DNA of 64,000 nucleotides from Carallia brachiata (Eukaryota; Streptophyta; Magnoliopsida; Malpighiales; Rhizophoraceae), in NCBI GenBank assembly GCA_021464245.1, contig JADCRB010000070.1, positions 685,373 through 749,372 on the forward strand. Direction: 5' to 3'. This document shows, piece by piece, positions 10,591 to 22,731 of the stretch (position 1 is its first letter; each line of letters opens with the position of its first letter). The position numbers and the translations under genes were made by a program. The notes beneath the pieces were generated by a model. The model ran no database searches, had not been told where the DNA came from, and saw only the letters and a list, made by a program, of their open reading frames with translations.

Positions 10591-12152
10591 TTTGAAAATG
10601 TGATGAACTTGAGAACCCTTTCAAATAGTAGAAATGGATTAATTTGAGTAAATATTATAACGATTTGTGCTACAAATACCCATTAGGAAGCACTTTTTTT
10701 TGGGAATTTTTTTTTTTCGATGGGGGTGCTGCGAATCGTTATTGTAATATTGCGAATATATGAGCATAATTAAATAAATTAAGTAGTGCAACAAATAATT
10801 TAATTGCAAAATTATCTTGACAATAGGCTACATAGTTGTTTACGTTATTTTCAAAGCTGATAGCAGGGACTATTCAGATTAGTTTTACTGTCAAGACAAC
10901 TGGAGTCCGACCGGCTTCTCTCGGATCTTGCGGAAAAAAAAAAAAAGGAAAAAAAGACAACTTCTCAGGAGATGTTAACGAAGAAAATTAGAAAAATAAA
11001 CACTTTTTACTGAAATTAATGAAATGGATAAAGTGTTAGGAAATACTTATAAATCCATGGATAATTCCAACGACAATTTTTCCCTTCCGAGTACATAGAA
11101 AATACTTTGCTTATCAATGATAACAAATAACTTTTCGCTCGTTAACTCAACTTTATCTGGTCCAAGCACATAGGAATTAGGAAATATTTGTAAAGTTTGA
11201 GTTTGATTATGTAATAATGTCGATATGAGACATGCCGAAAATACGTAGAAATAGTCCATCCAATACTTATATAATATTTCATGAATAATTCTTATTTAAA
11301 TCTAGTATTTACTCCCCCAGGATAAGATCGATTGTATAAAAAAATATCCCATCAAATTACTTAAAAAACTACAGCAATCTTCGAGTAATATATGGCTTTC
11401 TGTCAATAAAAAAGTTGTTATTTCCGACCCGAATTCCTTGAATAGACTCATTTTGACACGTTAAGAGTTTTATTGATTAATTGTTTTCGATGAGACTGAA
11501 ATTCGAGAAATTGAGTTTTGTAGACAATTCTAATGATCATAAGTTAGAGTTGATCGGTACAATAATGATTTTATTAACTGATATGCTATTACAAATTATC
11601 AAGGAGACGAAAACTATAATAGGTATGTGGTTATTAATTAATATTTACATACCAAGTTTAGATCTCACACAATTTATTTGGCATTGAATTTGATTCAAAA
11701 ATATTTATTTGGTCTCATCTGATTTACTTTGTTTTTGTTTCTTAGAAAAATATGTTTAGGCAAATAAAATCCTAAGAGTACTAATAGATCATGTATTATA
11801 AAACATCTTAATTGTTATTATTATAAAATAAATCTACTAGCTTGGGTAATATGGCTTTTACAAAAGCTTTTTAATAGTTGGATATTTCATTTATAATGGT
11901 TCAAGTTTTTTTTTATTTTTAATTTAAAATAACTCAATATCCAACTTAAAAACTAAACTAATCATATTTCTTAAAAAGTTGGTAAACTTTTTATAATTGT
12001 TCAAGTTTTTGGACAATGATTCTGATTCCTATTGTTAACCTTTATCGAATCTTTAATTATTGAAATTTAATCCGATTAATTCAGAGATGGACTTTTCAGG
12101 GTTAAACTCTGTTTCCTCGTCCCTTCAAAACTCCAAACTTTTTCGTTCCCTC

Positions 12153-12160
12153 TATAAATA
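12153..12160 (+). promoter_or_regulatory. TATA box of the fructokinase gene
   Basis: The motif tataaata lies 106 bp before the ATG, followed by a CT-rich leader. Position and sequence suit a plant core promoter. Unit 1 lost the equivalent region together with exon 1. Confidence 0.6.
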
Positions 12161-12265
12161 CCCTTGTCTCTTCTGTTTAAACACTCTCATAAACCTCCAC
12201 TGCTTTTCTCTCTCTGTGTCTTTCTCATAAAAGAATCAAGAAAGGCAAATTTTTTTGTCTCTATA

Positions 12266-14468
12266 ATGGCAACAACAACAACAGCAGCTGTCTCTAACGG
12301 CGGAGCCAACGAGAAAGGCCTCATAGTGAGTTTCGGTGAGATGCTGATCGACTTCGTCCCCACCGTGTCCGGCGTCTCCCTGGCGGAGGCCCCCGGTTTC
12401 CTCAAGGCCCCCGGCGGTGCCCCTGCCAACGTCGCCATCGCAGTGGCTCGCCTCGGAGGGCGGGCCGCCTTCGTCGGCAAGCTCGGGGACGACGAGTTCG
12501 GGCACATGCTGGCCGGGATCTTGAAGCAGAACGGCGTGATCGGCGACGGCATCAACTTCGACGAGGGAGCCAGGACGGCGTTGGCGTTCGTGACCTTACG
12601 CGCCGACGGGGAACGCGAGTTCATGTTCTACCGGAACCCGAGCGCCGACATGCTCTTGCGCCCAGAGGAGCTCAATCTCGATCTCATTAGATCTGTGAGT
12701 AAACTCACAACTCCTTTTCAATTGATTTTCTTTGCGCAGAAGAATCTTGGTGTTTGGTTTCCTGCAATTGTTTTTCGTTTGGGGATGGAGAGTGAAACCA
12801 CGCGCGTTGAGAGCGTGGTAGCGACTGGATATACGGTTCCATGTCAGCATGACAATTATGTGAGGCCCACTTGGATTTATGCGGTTTTCGCCGTTATGTC
12901 GGCAATTACGTAAGATTTTTTCCAATGTTTTCGCACGGATTCCTAGGAGCCGACATCTGTAGGGGCATGACAGAATTTGTTTTTTTTGAACATATGTTGT
13001 AGGCATGCAGTTTGAATTCTAATACTTTATTTGACAAAGCATAAGAAAGCGTAGGAAAAAAAAAAAACATAAGAAAGAGTAAGAAAAAAAAAAATATTTT
13101 TTATTCATGTTTTATTTATTTATTTTTAATTAATTCAAAAAATTAATTTTTACTTTTTTTTCTCATAATTTTATAATTATTATTTTTTATTAATCATAAT
13201 ATCATCATTATTGTACTATTTTTTTATTATCTTTCTTTTTTATTTCTTTTCTTACAATCCAAATAAAGTATAAAATACGAATGAAGAATTGTATAAATAT
13301 ATAACTTATAAAATATAAAAATATGTAATTAATTTAATAATTTATTTATTTTTAATTTTATAAAATATATTTTTTATAATTTAAACTTAATTTTTTATTT
13401 TTTATTTATTATTACGTAATTTTTTAAAAATAAATTAAATTTGAAAAAAGAAAAACCGTTGTCATCTTTACGTTGTGAAGCTCTATAATGTCCACTTTAT
13501 TTTAATGTCACCTTGATGTCACGTGCCTCATCCGATATTTGTGTGCAGGCCAAAGTGTTCCACTATGGATCCATAAGCTTGATAACGGAGCCGTGCAGAT
13601 CAGCACACCTGAAGGCAATGGAAGCGGCAAAAGAGGCAGGTGCGCTGCTCTCCTACGACCCCAATCTGAGGCTGCCATTGTGGCCATCCCCCGAGGAGGC
13701 TCGTCAGCAAATACTAAGTATTTGGGACAAGGCAGAGGTCATCAAAGTCAGCGATGTCGAGCTTGAGTTCCTCACTGGAAGCAGCAAAATTGATGATGCT
13801 GATGCCCTTTCGCTTTGGCATCCTAACTTGACGCTGCTTTTGGTCACACTTGGTGAAAAGGGTTGCAGATACTACACCAAGGTATAGAGCTAGACGTTGG
13901 GTAACGGATGGACGAACCTCCTCAAGTTTTATGTTTGTTGTGCTGAAAATTTGACAAAACTATTTGCTGACAAATACAAACAATCTCTATTTCTCAACCA
14001 AGTTGAGTTGGCCGATTCTAAATTATTTCATTGATTGTTGCCTCGCAGAATTTCCGTGGAGCGGTGGATGGTTTTCATGTCAATACTGTGGATACAACAG
14101 GTGCTGGTGATTCATTCGTTGGTGCTTTGCTATGCAAGATTGTTGATGACCGTTCAGTTCTCGAGGTACACTTCACAACTCTAATTGCATTATTGTTATT
14201 GTAATTACGGTTATTATTATTATTTGGGTGCGTGTTAGTCTAGTTAGTAAAGGGTGGATGTGCACATACGCTCCTTTACTGTTATTTACTGTATTTTGTA
14301 GCTTACTTAACTTGCTGGATGTCATACATATTTCAGGATGAACCAAGATTGAGAGAAATACTTAAATTTGGAAATGCATGTGGAGCCATTACAACCACGA
14401 AGAAAGGAGCAATCCCTGCTCTCCCAACTGAGTCTGATGCCCTCAACCTAATTAAGGGGACAAAATAG
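12266..14468 (+). CDS. FRK: Fructokinase (pfkB/ribokinase family), intact
   Basis: The enzyme phosphorylates fructose to fructose 6-phosphate with ATP in the cytosol, channelling sucrose-derived sugar into metabolism and starch. Four exons fit: 12266-12694, 13549-13881, 14049-14165 and 14337-14468, giving 336 residues, close to the usual 320-335. Visible landmarks are the N-terminal [11 protein letters not shown], the substrate-binding [41 protein letters not shown], and the catalytic [12 protein letters not shown] with its conserved Asp. Exon 1 is strikingly GC-rich in an AT-rich region. I chose the ATG at 12266 because it starts [13 protein letters not shown] just before the conserved core and follows a TATA box at 12153. 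It lacks a clear transit peptide. A broken copy lies at 5533-7020. Confidence 0.95.
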
Positions 14469-15046
14469 AAATTTCAGATATTATGCATAATTTTCTGTTT
14501 TTCTTTTCTTTTTCTTGTTCTCATTTCCTTATATTGGTAGCCAACTTTAGTCATGCTTCCACAAGAATTGCTTGCAATTCAACTGGATAGGAGTGTCATA
14601 CTCATATTATCTTTGTCATTTATTTTTTCCCTCATGACTATAATGGTTAAAGGTACCAAATAATTTCTTTCTTAATTTTTGGTAGCATGCATGTGGCAAT
14701 TATTAGTTGAACATTCCTCCGATGATCAATCGAAAAGAATATAACCTTTTGTTAGCAGATGGGATCACTCATTAAGAATTTGCTTGAGCATGTGAAACGT
14801 GGCTTTTTGAATTGTATTGAAAATTGAAATGAAAGACCTAGCTCAACAACTATCTTTAAAGATGGTGTTGTGATGGAAAGAGTGAAAGTAGGCTAGATTG
14901 GAGGGCCCCCCAATTCTGTTTTTTATTTTTTCCCCTTACTCAATCTCCTATTTTACGTTTGGTGTTCCGAATATAATTGCTGCACAAGCCAACTCCTCTT
15001 TTCTTCTCCTGGGATTGGATAGACAGAAAGCATGGGGCTGGCCTTG
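14469..15046. other. Convergent intergenic region between fructokinase and UPF0739
   Basis: The two genes end tail to tail here. The stretch 14630-14805 matches 7545-7707 in unit 1. No coding sequence was seen, and no poly(A) signal was assigned with confidence. Confidence 0.55.
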
Positions 15047-18000
15047 CTATAGAACAATTGCTTGGGGATAGCATTCACTGACCTCCATCTGCAATGATTT
15101 CCAACTCGACTTGCATTTTTCCCACTTCAACTGCAATTGAGACAGAAAGGCCTCAGCCCATGGTTCCTTGCTTCCTCCCATGCTCAGCTCATAAGGCACC
15201 GAAAAACTGTCAACATTGTTGGTCAAGAATCCTGATCGTAAGAAGTTGCCCAATCTAGGAATAATTATCAAACAGAACATCACATAATACGAGAGAATCA
15301 AAAGGTGGTTCATCTTAGATTCAAGTTTGACACATCTTCCCATTGATCTTAATTTTTGAACTGCAAGTCATATTTAGATTTGCTGTACGTACTATTAAAC
15401 CTCCTTCTTGAAACACAGACACTTACCCTGATATGAGGATATTAACCCTGAGGAGCATAAAATTAAAAAATTGCACCTACTTCACAAAAAAAACCATTAA
15501 GCCTTTCTTAGACTTCATGAACCACAAGTGGCTTAACAGGAATACCAAACCAAATAACTCGACAGAAGTCAGTGCCTCAGAGCACCCCCCTTCCCCCTTC
15601 CCGGGCACATCAGCCCTTATTGCATGTAAAGAAGGCAGAAAGTTGGCCGCGGGTAACCAGATAGGCATGTAACAGGTATAAAATTCAGATAGGCACTTAA
15701 AGAATGATAGCAAAATACAGTGGAGAATTACCTCATCAGTTCTTCTGGCTGAAAACATTTATCTGGCAAGACATTCCTGCAGTCATCATTTTAACAGAAT
15801 ATGAGCTTAACAGCCACTAATTTGGCACATTTTTGAAGAAAAAGTTCATGAATAGCAAATATACTAAAGAATTCTTGCTATCACACAAAAATGCATTTTG
15901 GATCAATCACTTATGGATATCAACAAGAAGATGAAGCGACTGTAACATTGAGATGTATGTAAATGAACTAAGAATAAAACTAAAATCAAGGCATATAGAA
16001 GAGAACGATCCGCAAAGCAAAGGCATATACAAGGCTACCTGTTAAATGTCATCCTAATAGTCACCAAAAGTCATTCTCCACATAATCAGACTGGAAACAA
16101 GCTGCAGACAAGAGTAAGGAAAACAAACCTGCAGACCAAAATTTTGAATATGCGAAGAGACTTGGTGGAAAGATTATATATGGCATCCGCAATGTGCTCC
16201 TTACTAAACAGGTACACCACTGGATAACCAAGAAGCCATCTGAAGCACAATCAATGAACAGCTATATTTTACTATGTCATGATGCCAGTAAGTGATACCA
16301 AATCAGTAGTAAGAAATATAGTGGTTGAAATGACCATATGATGTGTTTGATTTCCATAAAAAATTTCCCATATATGCAACATCCGATAAGCTTTATATAC
16401 ATTTCAGATTTCAGGAAGCATTCATATCCTATTGATAACATGCAAAAAAAAAAAAAAAGAACTGAAGATCTAAATCAGGCACCAATCATAATGTGTTGAA
16501 TCACCAGTAGCATAAATCTTGCACATAACCCTAATCTGAGTTTAATAAATCATTCCTTAAGATAACACATTACCCATTTAGAGTTGGCACAGTCACTTGA
16601 GTGTCCTGCATACAGCTACTAAAATTAATAAATATAGAGGATTGAGAACTGATGGGCTTATCGACTGAAGTTTCCAAATTATCTCCACCATCTGCCAAGT
16701 GACAAGAAGATGGATCTTTATTCAATCCATTAGTAGGGAAGAACCGAGAGAACAACCTCTGGGCTCTTATGACCTCTGCCACCAAAGAACCTTTTTCTGC
16801 TTGTGTGACCATCTGGACCAAAAATATAAAGGAGGATCCAGAGCAACAACAGTAATGATTGCTTGTTTCAGAATAAACAATAAATGATTTACTACATAGA
16901 ATCATAAACTGGATACCAACCTTTGGAGGATCCTGTTCTAGGTTCACAAAGAGCAGCTCCACTTCTGAGTTTAAGCTTGCATTGGCATATTCTGCAAGTC
17001 CCCTTACATGTATCAGATATATCATGTCTTCTATAACCATTACTCTTAGATCCTCAAAAGTAGCTGACTCCTAGCAAATAAATTTCAAAGATAATAATAG
17101 TAATTAGGAATATGAAAGAACCAATGTTAACAGCAAAAACGATGGCAAATTAGCGAATTTAACAGAAAATTCATTAAACATGGACTGAATTCAAGAACAG
17201 ATAGGAACGGAACCAAAATAATACGTGATGATGCAAACTTAAGACAGAAGATGGAAAAATATACGCATTACAAGGTAATGAAACAAAATTCACACAATCA
17301 AAACTTCTTACAGATGCTTAACTTAAATGCTGTAATGGATTATGTACAGGGAAGGAACAATGAGTAGAAACTTGATTCGGATGCCCAGTTAAGTCTAACT
17401 AAAGCAATATTGAGAAGAGAAATACTATGCAGATGTTCTCAACAAATTTAGTGAATCACCAGTTGACAAAGTTTAAGAAGGGCACACAGATGCTCCTGCA
17501 GTTCAGGCATCTTTCCACCATAGTCAACCATTACAACTGGCCTCATTCCAGTACATAATGCTAGAATATCTGCCAAACAAAGTTCATAGATTAATATTCC
17601 AGATTCATAGATTAATATTCCAGATGCATAAGGAGAATTTTCATAAACATCTAATTAGAAACAAGCAGTGAACAATGAACACATTAGTGTTTCATAACAA
17701 CGACAAAGGCCTGACTGTCCTTTAGAAGTGCATTTATCTCCTTCAAATTTTTTCCGCAAAATGCATAAATTACTGAAAACATCACCAAGGCCATCACCTT
17801 TAAGCTTCAAACCTTTGAACCAAGATACAGAAAACTTGATAGCAACAAGCCTCAGAATTTTCAAGGCAAACCACATACCGGAAAAACATATTCAAAAGCC
17901 AGTCCCAAAAGTGAAGTAGGCGGCGGTCATAACTTTCTAAGACTCACTACTCTATAGGTTCAAAAGTAATGCTTTTGTCACTGCTCTCACTTGCAAACAA

Positions 18001-18446
18001 CCCCATCATTGGCAACATTAAAATCAAAATAAAATCCTTAAAAAAATTCAAACTCCTAAATAAAATCCTTAAAAAAAAAAGTGAATTGGGGAAAGAAATC
18101 AGAATCTAATCTGGGCATTACTGGGAAAAGCAAAAAGATGAAATCCTTGCTCCAGTTTCCCACAGACCAATACAAGGGCACCGCTGCCTAGTGGGCAGTT
18201 GAAAACAGTACCAACCCAGAAAAACTCTACCGCCAAAAACTAAATAAAACCCTGAGATGAAACCCAATTCAGAGTTTGAAATAGACCCAAAAGGCATACT
18301 TTTTAATTTATATCAGAACAAATATAGAGAGAGAGAGAGAGAGAGAGACCAATTTCGAGACGACGCTTAGATGGAGATTTAAGGCGCCATTTGATGCGAG
18401 AGAGAGAAGAATTCAACGCCTTGAGTGCTTCTTCTGCTACTTCCAT
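15047..18446 (-). CDS. UPF0739 / C1orf74-like protein (DUF4504)
   Basis: Function is unknown; the family is conserved between animals and plants. Seven exons on the minus strand keep phase: 18350-18446, 17460-17569, 16921-17070, 16574-16812, 16129-16239, 15732-15776 and 15047-15206, for 303 residues. Recognisable pieces are DILALCTGMRPVVMVDYGGK in exon 2, FEDLRVMVIEDMIYLIHVRG in exon 3, WLLGYPVVYLFSKEHIADAI in exon 5, and QPEELMSFSVPYELSMGGSK with EPWAEAFL spanning exons 6-7. No signal peptide or membrane segment was seen. A GA repeat follows the exon 1 donor. The last intron contains the right breakpoint of the tandem duplication (about 15335); the unit 1 copy of the last exon has been deleted. 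Family assignment is from motif memory. Confidence 0.82.
18326..18348. repeat. (GA)n microsatellite
   Basis: A short GA run lies in intron 1 of the UPF0739 gene, directly beside the exon 1 donor (TC-rich on the coding strand). Confidence 0.8.
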
Positions 18447-19753
18447 CCAATTCCAATCCAAGCCTTCTTCTTTCTTCCTTTCTTTCTTTTTCCTTGTGTG
18501 ACACCCGCAATCAAAAACGAAAAAATGCTCTGCAATCCATTGAACAATCTATATGCTTTAAATTTAATAGACCTTTCCAGCTTCAATCATACTAAACGGT
18601 GAAGTTAAACATACAAATTCGGAATTTCAAACAGCAACAATTACATTTGCTCGGCTGCCGGGTTTGCTCTTTCTCAGATTTCCTGTAGATAATTTAATCT
18701 AGATAACTGCTATAAAAAATTTCTCTACCAACCCATTTTATTACTAAAAAAGACAATTAAATTGATTTTTAACTGCGTTACCGTCAAATTACATTAATTA
18801 CATTGTTACCAAATTTTTATCAAATAAAAATAAGATTGGAGTTAAATTATGTGATATTCGTAATTAACAGAAAAGAATATTTTTTTTTGACATTATAAAT
18901 AAGTACGTGTAGGTAGAATTTTATAAATCGATTAAAGGAAATTACACCTGTTCTCGTCTGAGATAGGATATGCGCCTCTTAAAAAAAAAAAAAAAAAAGA
19001 CAATTTGTTTCCTTGATGTCGGAAAATAAAAAAAAAAATCTGCCGTGGGTACTTATGTGTTGTCAGTCTCTGATTGGCGGACTGGTGCTAAACCAAAACC
19101 CTTGTCTGTCATCAATCTTCATTAGACACTGCACTGGAGCATCGCCGGAACGCCGACGAAGCTTTGATCTGACTCGCCGGAATTCTCCGCCGTTCTCTCC
19201 TTTCACATCTCATGTCCTACTCAATTGAATTTCTCCTTCCTTCCTTTTCTCTCTCTCTCTTTCCGTAGTTTTGTGGGCGCACGCGCGCGCGTAGAACTAC
19301 ATGCATGATATCCATGCATACATTCATCTATATATGGATATACATGCTTATGGATGCTAAGATGCTAATGCAAATTTGAAATCAAAGACTGGAGATATGT
19401 GTTTTCAGATAATTAAATTAAAAATAAATAAATAAATAAATAAAATATTAGATGTCGTTGTATGAACTGTGAATGCGTGAACATTTTAGTCCTGTTTAAA
19501 GTTAAATTGTGTAGTGAAGCCATTTCAGGGATTGTGGTTTTGTTGTTGTTGTTGTGGTTGTCCCTGTGGATTCGGGACTTGAAATTGGGGTCTAAATGAT
19601 GTTTTACTTATCTAATTTGTAACTCTCAATTGTAAAGAACAGATTGTGATGCTGGCTTCAAGTTTCAAACTTGTTCTCATGTTTTGCTTTTTCCTTTCCT
19701 TTTTTTTTTTTTTTTTGTTTTTCCTTTTGTTTTGTACTGCTGTACATAATAGA
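18447..19753. other. Divergent region between UPF0739 and YIF1
   Basis: It holds both promoters and 5' leaders. The part 18700-18960 is AT-rich with nothing recognised. Around 19070-19260 there is a CT-rich, probably transcribed stretch, followed by an alternating gcacgcgcgcgcgt tract near 19279-19292. YIF1 coding starts at 19754, so any upstream exon is untranslated. Confidence 0.45.
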
Positions 19754-22321
19754 ATGTATGACAGTGTTGGGGCTCAGCCTGCAGTTCCAAGGCCTCCTAC
19801 AACTTCTCAGCCCAATCCTTTTGGGAATGCATTCTATGGAGCTGGTTCAGGACTTATTAGAGGTGGACTGGGTGCATATGGGGAGAAAATCTTGGGATCC
19901 AGCTCTGAGTATGTGCAAAGCAATGTAAGGCTATGATTTATTTCCCCATCAGGGACCCCTTTTGTAGTCTGAATTTAATGGCATCCCTTCAGGTTGGAAT
20001 ATTCCTTTTGAAATCTCCAAGCTACTGAATGTATATTGTTAAATATAAATACCACTTTCTGGCATGTGGACCTGGCTACTCTTAAAAACACCCAAAACGG
20101 ATATTAATACTGAAGGGGACTGTCAAATTAGTGTTTGGATAGGATAAAAATGCATGGGCCGTAGGACAGAATGGACAAAAAAAAAAAAAGACTGAAACTA
20201 CAAACTGGTTAAAATTATAAAAAGGGACAAATGACGAGTAAGTTAAATATAGAACAAGAAAAAAGATAATGAATTGGACGTGCATGTCTGATAGGTTAGT
20301 ATTCCATTCTTTTTTAGCACTTCTTGCCAAAATTTCCCTTTTTTAGACTGCCACTGGGAGAATCCCGTGCTTCATGCTCTTAAAATTATACTGGTCGTTG
20401 GCTTATTGACTGGCCAGATCGACGACATGCTCAAGACAGACAATTTGCAAGTTCAAAATTGCTTTGTATAGTAATTGTGAAGGGATGATGATGGAGAGAT
20501 ATTTGATACATTATGTTTGGCTTAGCATTATGCTTTGACTGTCAAAGAGAGCTAAAAAAATTAATGCCTTTTAAGCATATGTAATGAATTCTGCATCCTT
20601 CAGCTGGGCTGCACTTTAATTCTTGTCGAAATTAAATCAACTAGCCAAGTTTAATTATTTGAATTTCAAAGGTATTGGAATTAATTCCAGAATACTGTAA
20701 CACACTCATCCATATATCTTTGCATGTGTATTCTTTTGTGTATGTGTAGTGGTCTGTGTTAAATATTGCATGTTCAGGTATTGTTAAGGTGCTCTGTGAT
20801 GATCGGTCGACCTTTTATTTTGTATGAACAGATAAGTAGATACTTCTCTGATCCCCAATACTACTTACAAGTGAATGAACAGTATGTGAGAAACAAATTG
20901 AAGGTTGTGCTGTTTCCATTCTTCCACAGGGTAAGTACTAATATCATACTCTGTTAGGTTGGCAAACATTTTTATTTTATGTTTGTGGCCATTTGTTCTT
21001 AATCAGGGTCATTGGACATGAATAACTGAGCCAGTGGGGGGTCGACTATCCTACAAACCTCCAATTTATGATATAAATGCACCAGACTTGTACATTCCTT
21101 TCATGGCATTTGGCACTTATGTGATTCTTGCTGGCTTGACATTGGGACTTGCCGGAAAGTAAGTATGCTGAACTGAGCTGAGCTTCAGTAGCTACTACAT
21201 GAGGTTATCAAACCCATTGCTTCTTTTTCCTGTTTCATTGACATCTCTAAGAGCAGCTCCTTGTTTTTCTCTCTCTTCCAATCCTTTCATAACTGTGTGC
21301 CAAACTTCTGGTTTTCCACAGTTTTTGTCCACCCTTGGGATTTCAGCAGTTATCAGTATCTGCTCTGCCTTTTCTGGGTAGCTTGATTCTGGGCTTTGTT
21401 GGGCAATATAAATAGGTCCAAATGCTTATAAGATGACATTTGCATTTGTTAACATAAATACGTGTGCAATAGATACACCTTTTTTTCAGATTAAGCTTAG
21501 CAGGTCCAAATCCTCTTTTTTTTTTTTTTTCTGTTTATTTAGTTAAGATAAGTACATGTTTATTTGGTAAGTATCCAAAAACTATTGAAAAAGGCATTCT
21601 TAAAAAGCAGGACAAGGTCTTAGGAAGAAAAATTCTGGGCAGTGGAAACTATTGTAAACTTGTGGCAAAAGTTGCTTGGTGGAAATTGTGGTGGTATTGA
21701 CAGTGGTTCGCGTCATTGTTATCACCACAACTACCCATCTACTCCACCTTACTCTGGCTTATTGTTTCCTCTTGTTATTTCATTGCATGTATACATGTTT
21801 GGGTTTTTCGTCTGTTCTCTTTTTTCATTCCAAATTGCAGAAAGCAGAGTACGTGGCATGCTTCTTTTCAGATTTATGTCTTTTTTTTTTCTTTGGCATT
21901 TAATTACTTTTCTTCTTTGTTTCGTTATGTCAAGTTTAGCCCAGAGGCACTCAATTGGTTGTTCATCAAGGGATTGCTTGGCTGGTTTGTACAGGTTGCA
22001 TTGCTCAAAGTAACACTTCTTTCAGTGGGCTGTGGGGAGGCACCCTTGTTAGACATTGTGGCATATGCAGGTTATACATACATTGGGATGTGTCTTGCTG
22101 TCCTTGGAAAGATTTTGTTCCAATTCTCATACTACTTTCTGATGCCATGTAGCTGCCTCTGCATGGGAATTTTCTTGGTGAAGACAATGAAGAGAGTCCT
22201 TTTTGCAGAAGTGAGAAGCTATGATTCGAGCAGGCGCCATTTTCTCTTGCTCTTCATTGCTTTGGTTCAGTTCCCACTTTTCATATGGCTTGGCAACATT
22301 AGTGTTAATTGGCTTTTCTAA
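19754..22321 (+). CDS. YIF1: YIF1-family ER-Golgi membrane protein with an in-frame TGA and a damaged acceptor
   Basis: YIF1 proteins partner YIP1 in ER-to-Golgi vesicle transport. Exons are 19754-19924, 20832-20930, 21007-21158 and about 21940-22321, about 267 codons, the family's usual length. Landmarks are [55 protein letters not shown], and a hydrophobic C-terminal half with several membrane spans ending in [11 protein letters not shown]. Two lesions stand out. Codon 95 (21019-21021) is TGA, where the family has Arg in HWTRITEP (CGA in a one-step change). The exon 4 acceptor expected as cag before GTTTAG reads caag; using caag shifts the frame, while tttag at 21939 restores it by replacing KFS with Asn. 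Everything downstream is open. It may be a recent pseudogene, a null allele or sequence error. Confidence 0.85.
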
Positions 22322-22731
22322 GACTCTATTCCTTTATGCTGTAGCTAAAAGCAATTCTGTGTTTCTAGAGCTTTTGTAGTGTCACAGAAAATTTTCTCAC
22401 TTCAGTAGATATATAAAATGGATAACTTGGCATGAAAATTATGATCTTAATACCGATTTGCTTCCCTCTGCATCATGTTGGCATCTTCAAGAGAAAATGA
22501 TGGTTGTGGCATACTGAGGAAATGCAGATGCAGAGTGTAGATGCTCGTATGGAAAATGAGAAAAATCTTCATTGTTGGAAAGGTACTTCCAGAGTATTGG
22601 TTGTTACATGCTTTATTTCTAGTAGAAGCTAAATTAATTTCTCTACACTTCGTCGCATAGCTAATAAATTTACTGGCTGACAATTACTTGAGGAAACATA
22701 AGCATATAGAATTCCATCTTGGCACTGCAAG
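22322..22731. other. Convergent intergenic region between YIF1 and the LRR gene
   Basis: This 410 bp stretch holds the two 3' UTRs. No exon or repeat was recognised. Confidence 0.5.

Larger units (their letters stand above)
8082..12265. other. Intergenic region upstream of the fructokinase
   Basis: This is AT-rich DNA. From 8082 to 8400 it continues the copied CRM 3' flank. Two members of the GTTGTCAG-ended repeat lie at 8791-9230 and 10142-10590. A run of C is at about 8597-8607. No convincing exon was seen; a 70-codon minus-strand open frame at 11047-11259 has no recognisable domain. The last 110 bp hold the fructokinase core promoter and leader. Confidence 0.6.
7838..15335. repeat. Tandem duplication, unit 2
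   Basis: This unit begins within a copy of CRM exon 4 (left breakpoint equivalent to about 4530) and ends in the last intron of the UPF0739 gene. It carries the CRM tail fragment, a long intergenic stretch with two GTTGTCAG-ended repeats, the intact fructokinase, and the native UPF0739 last exon. It is longer than unit 1 mainly because unit 1 lost internal segments, and perhaps also because repeats were inserted here. Confidence 0.83.

Noticed and set aside
12187..12624. 145-codon minus-strand frame opposite fructokinase exon 1
   Set aside because: A GC-rich coding exon makes long antisense frames by chance; the plus strand has clear pfkB motifs.
21642..22013. 123-codon frame over YIF1 intron 3 and exon 4
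   Set aside because: It is in the wrong frame for the conserved exon and mostly intronic.
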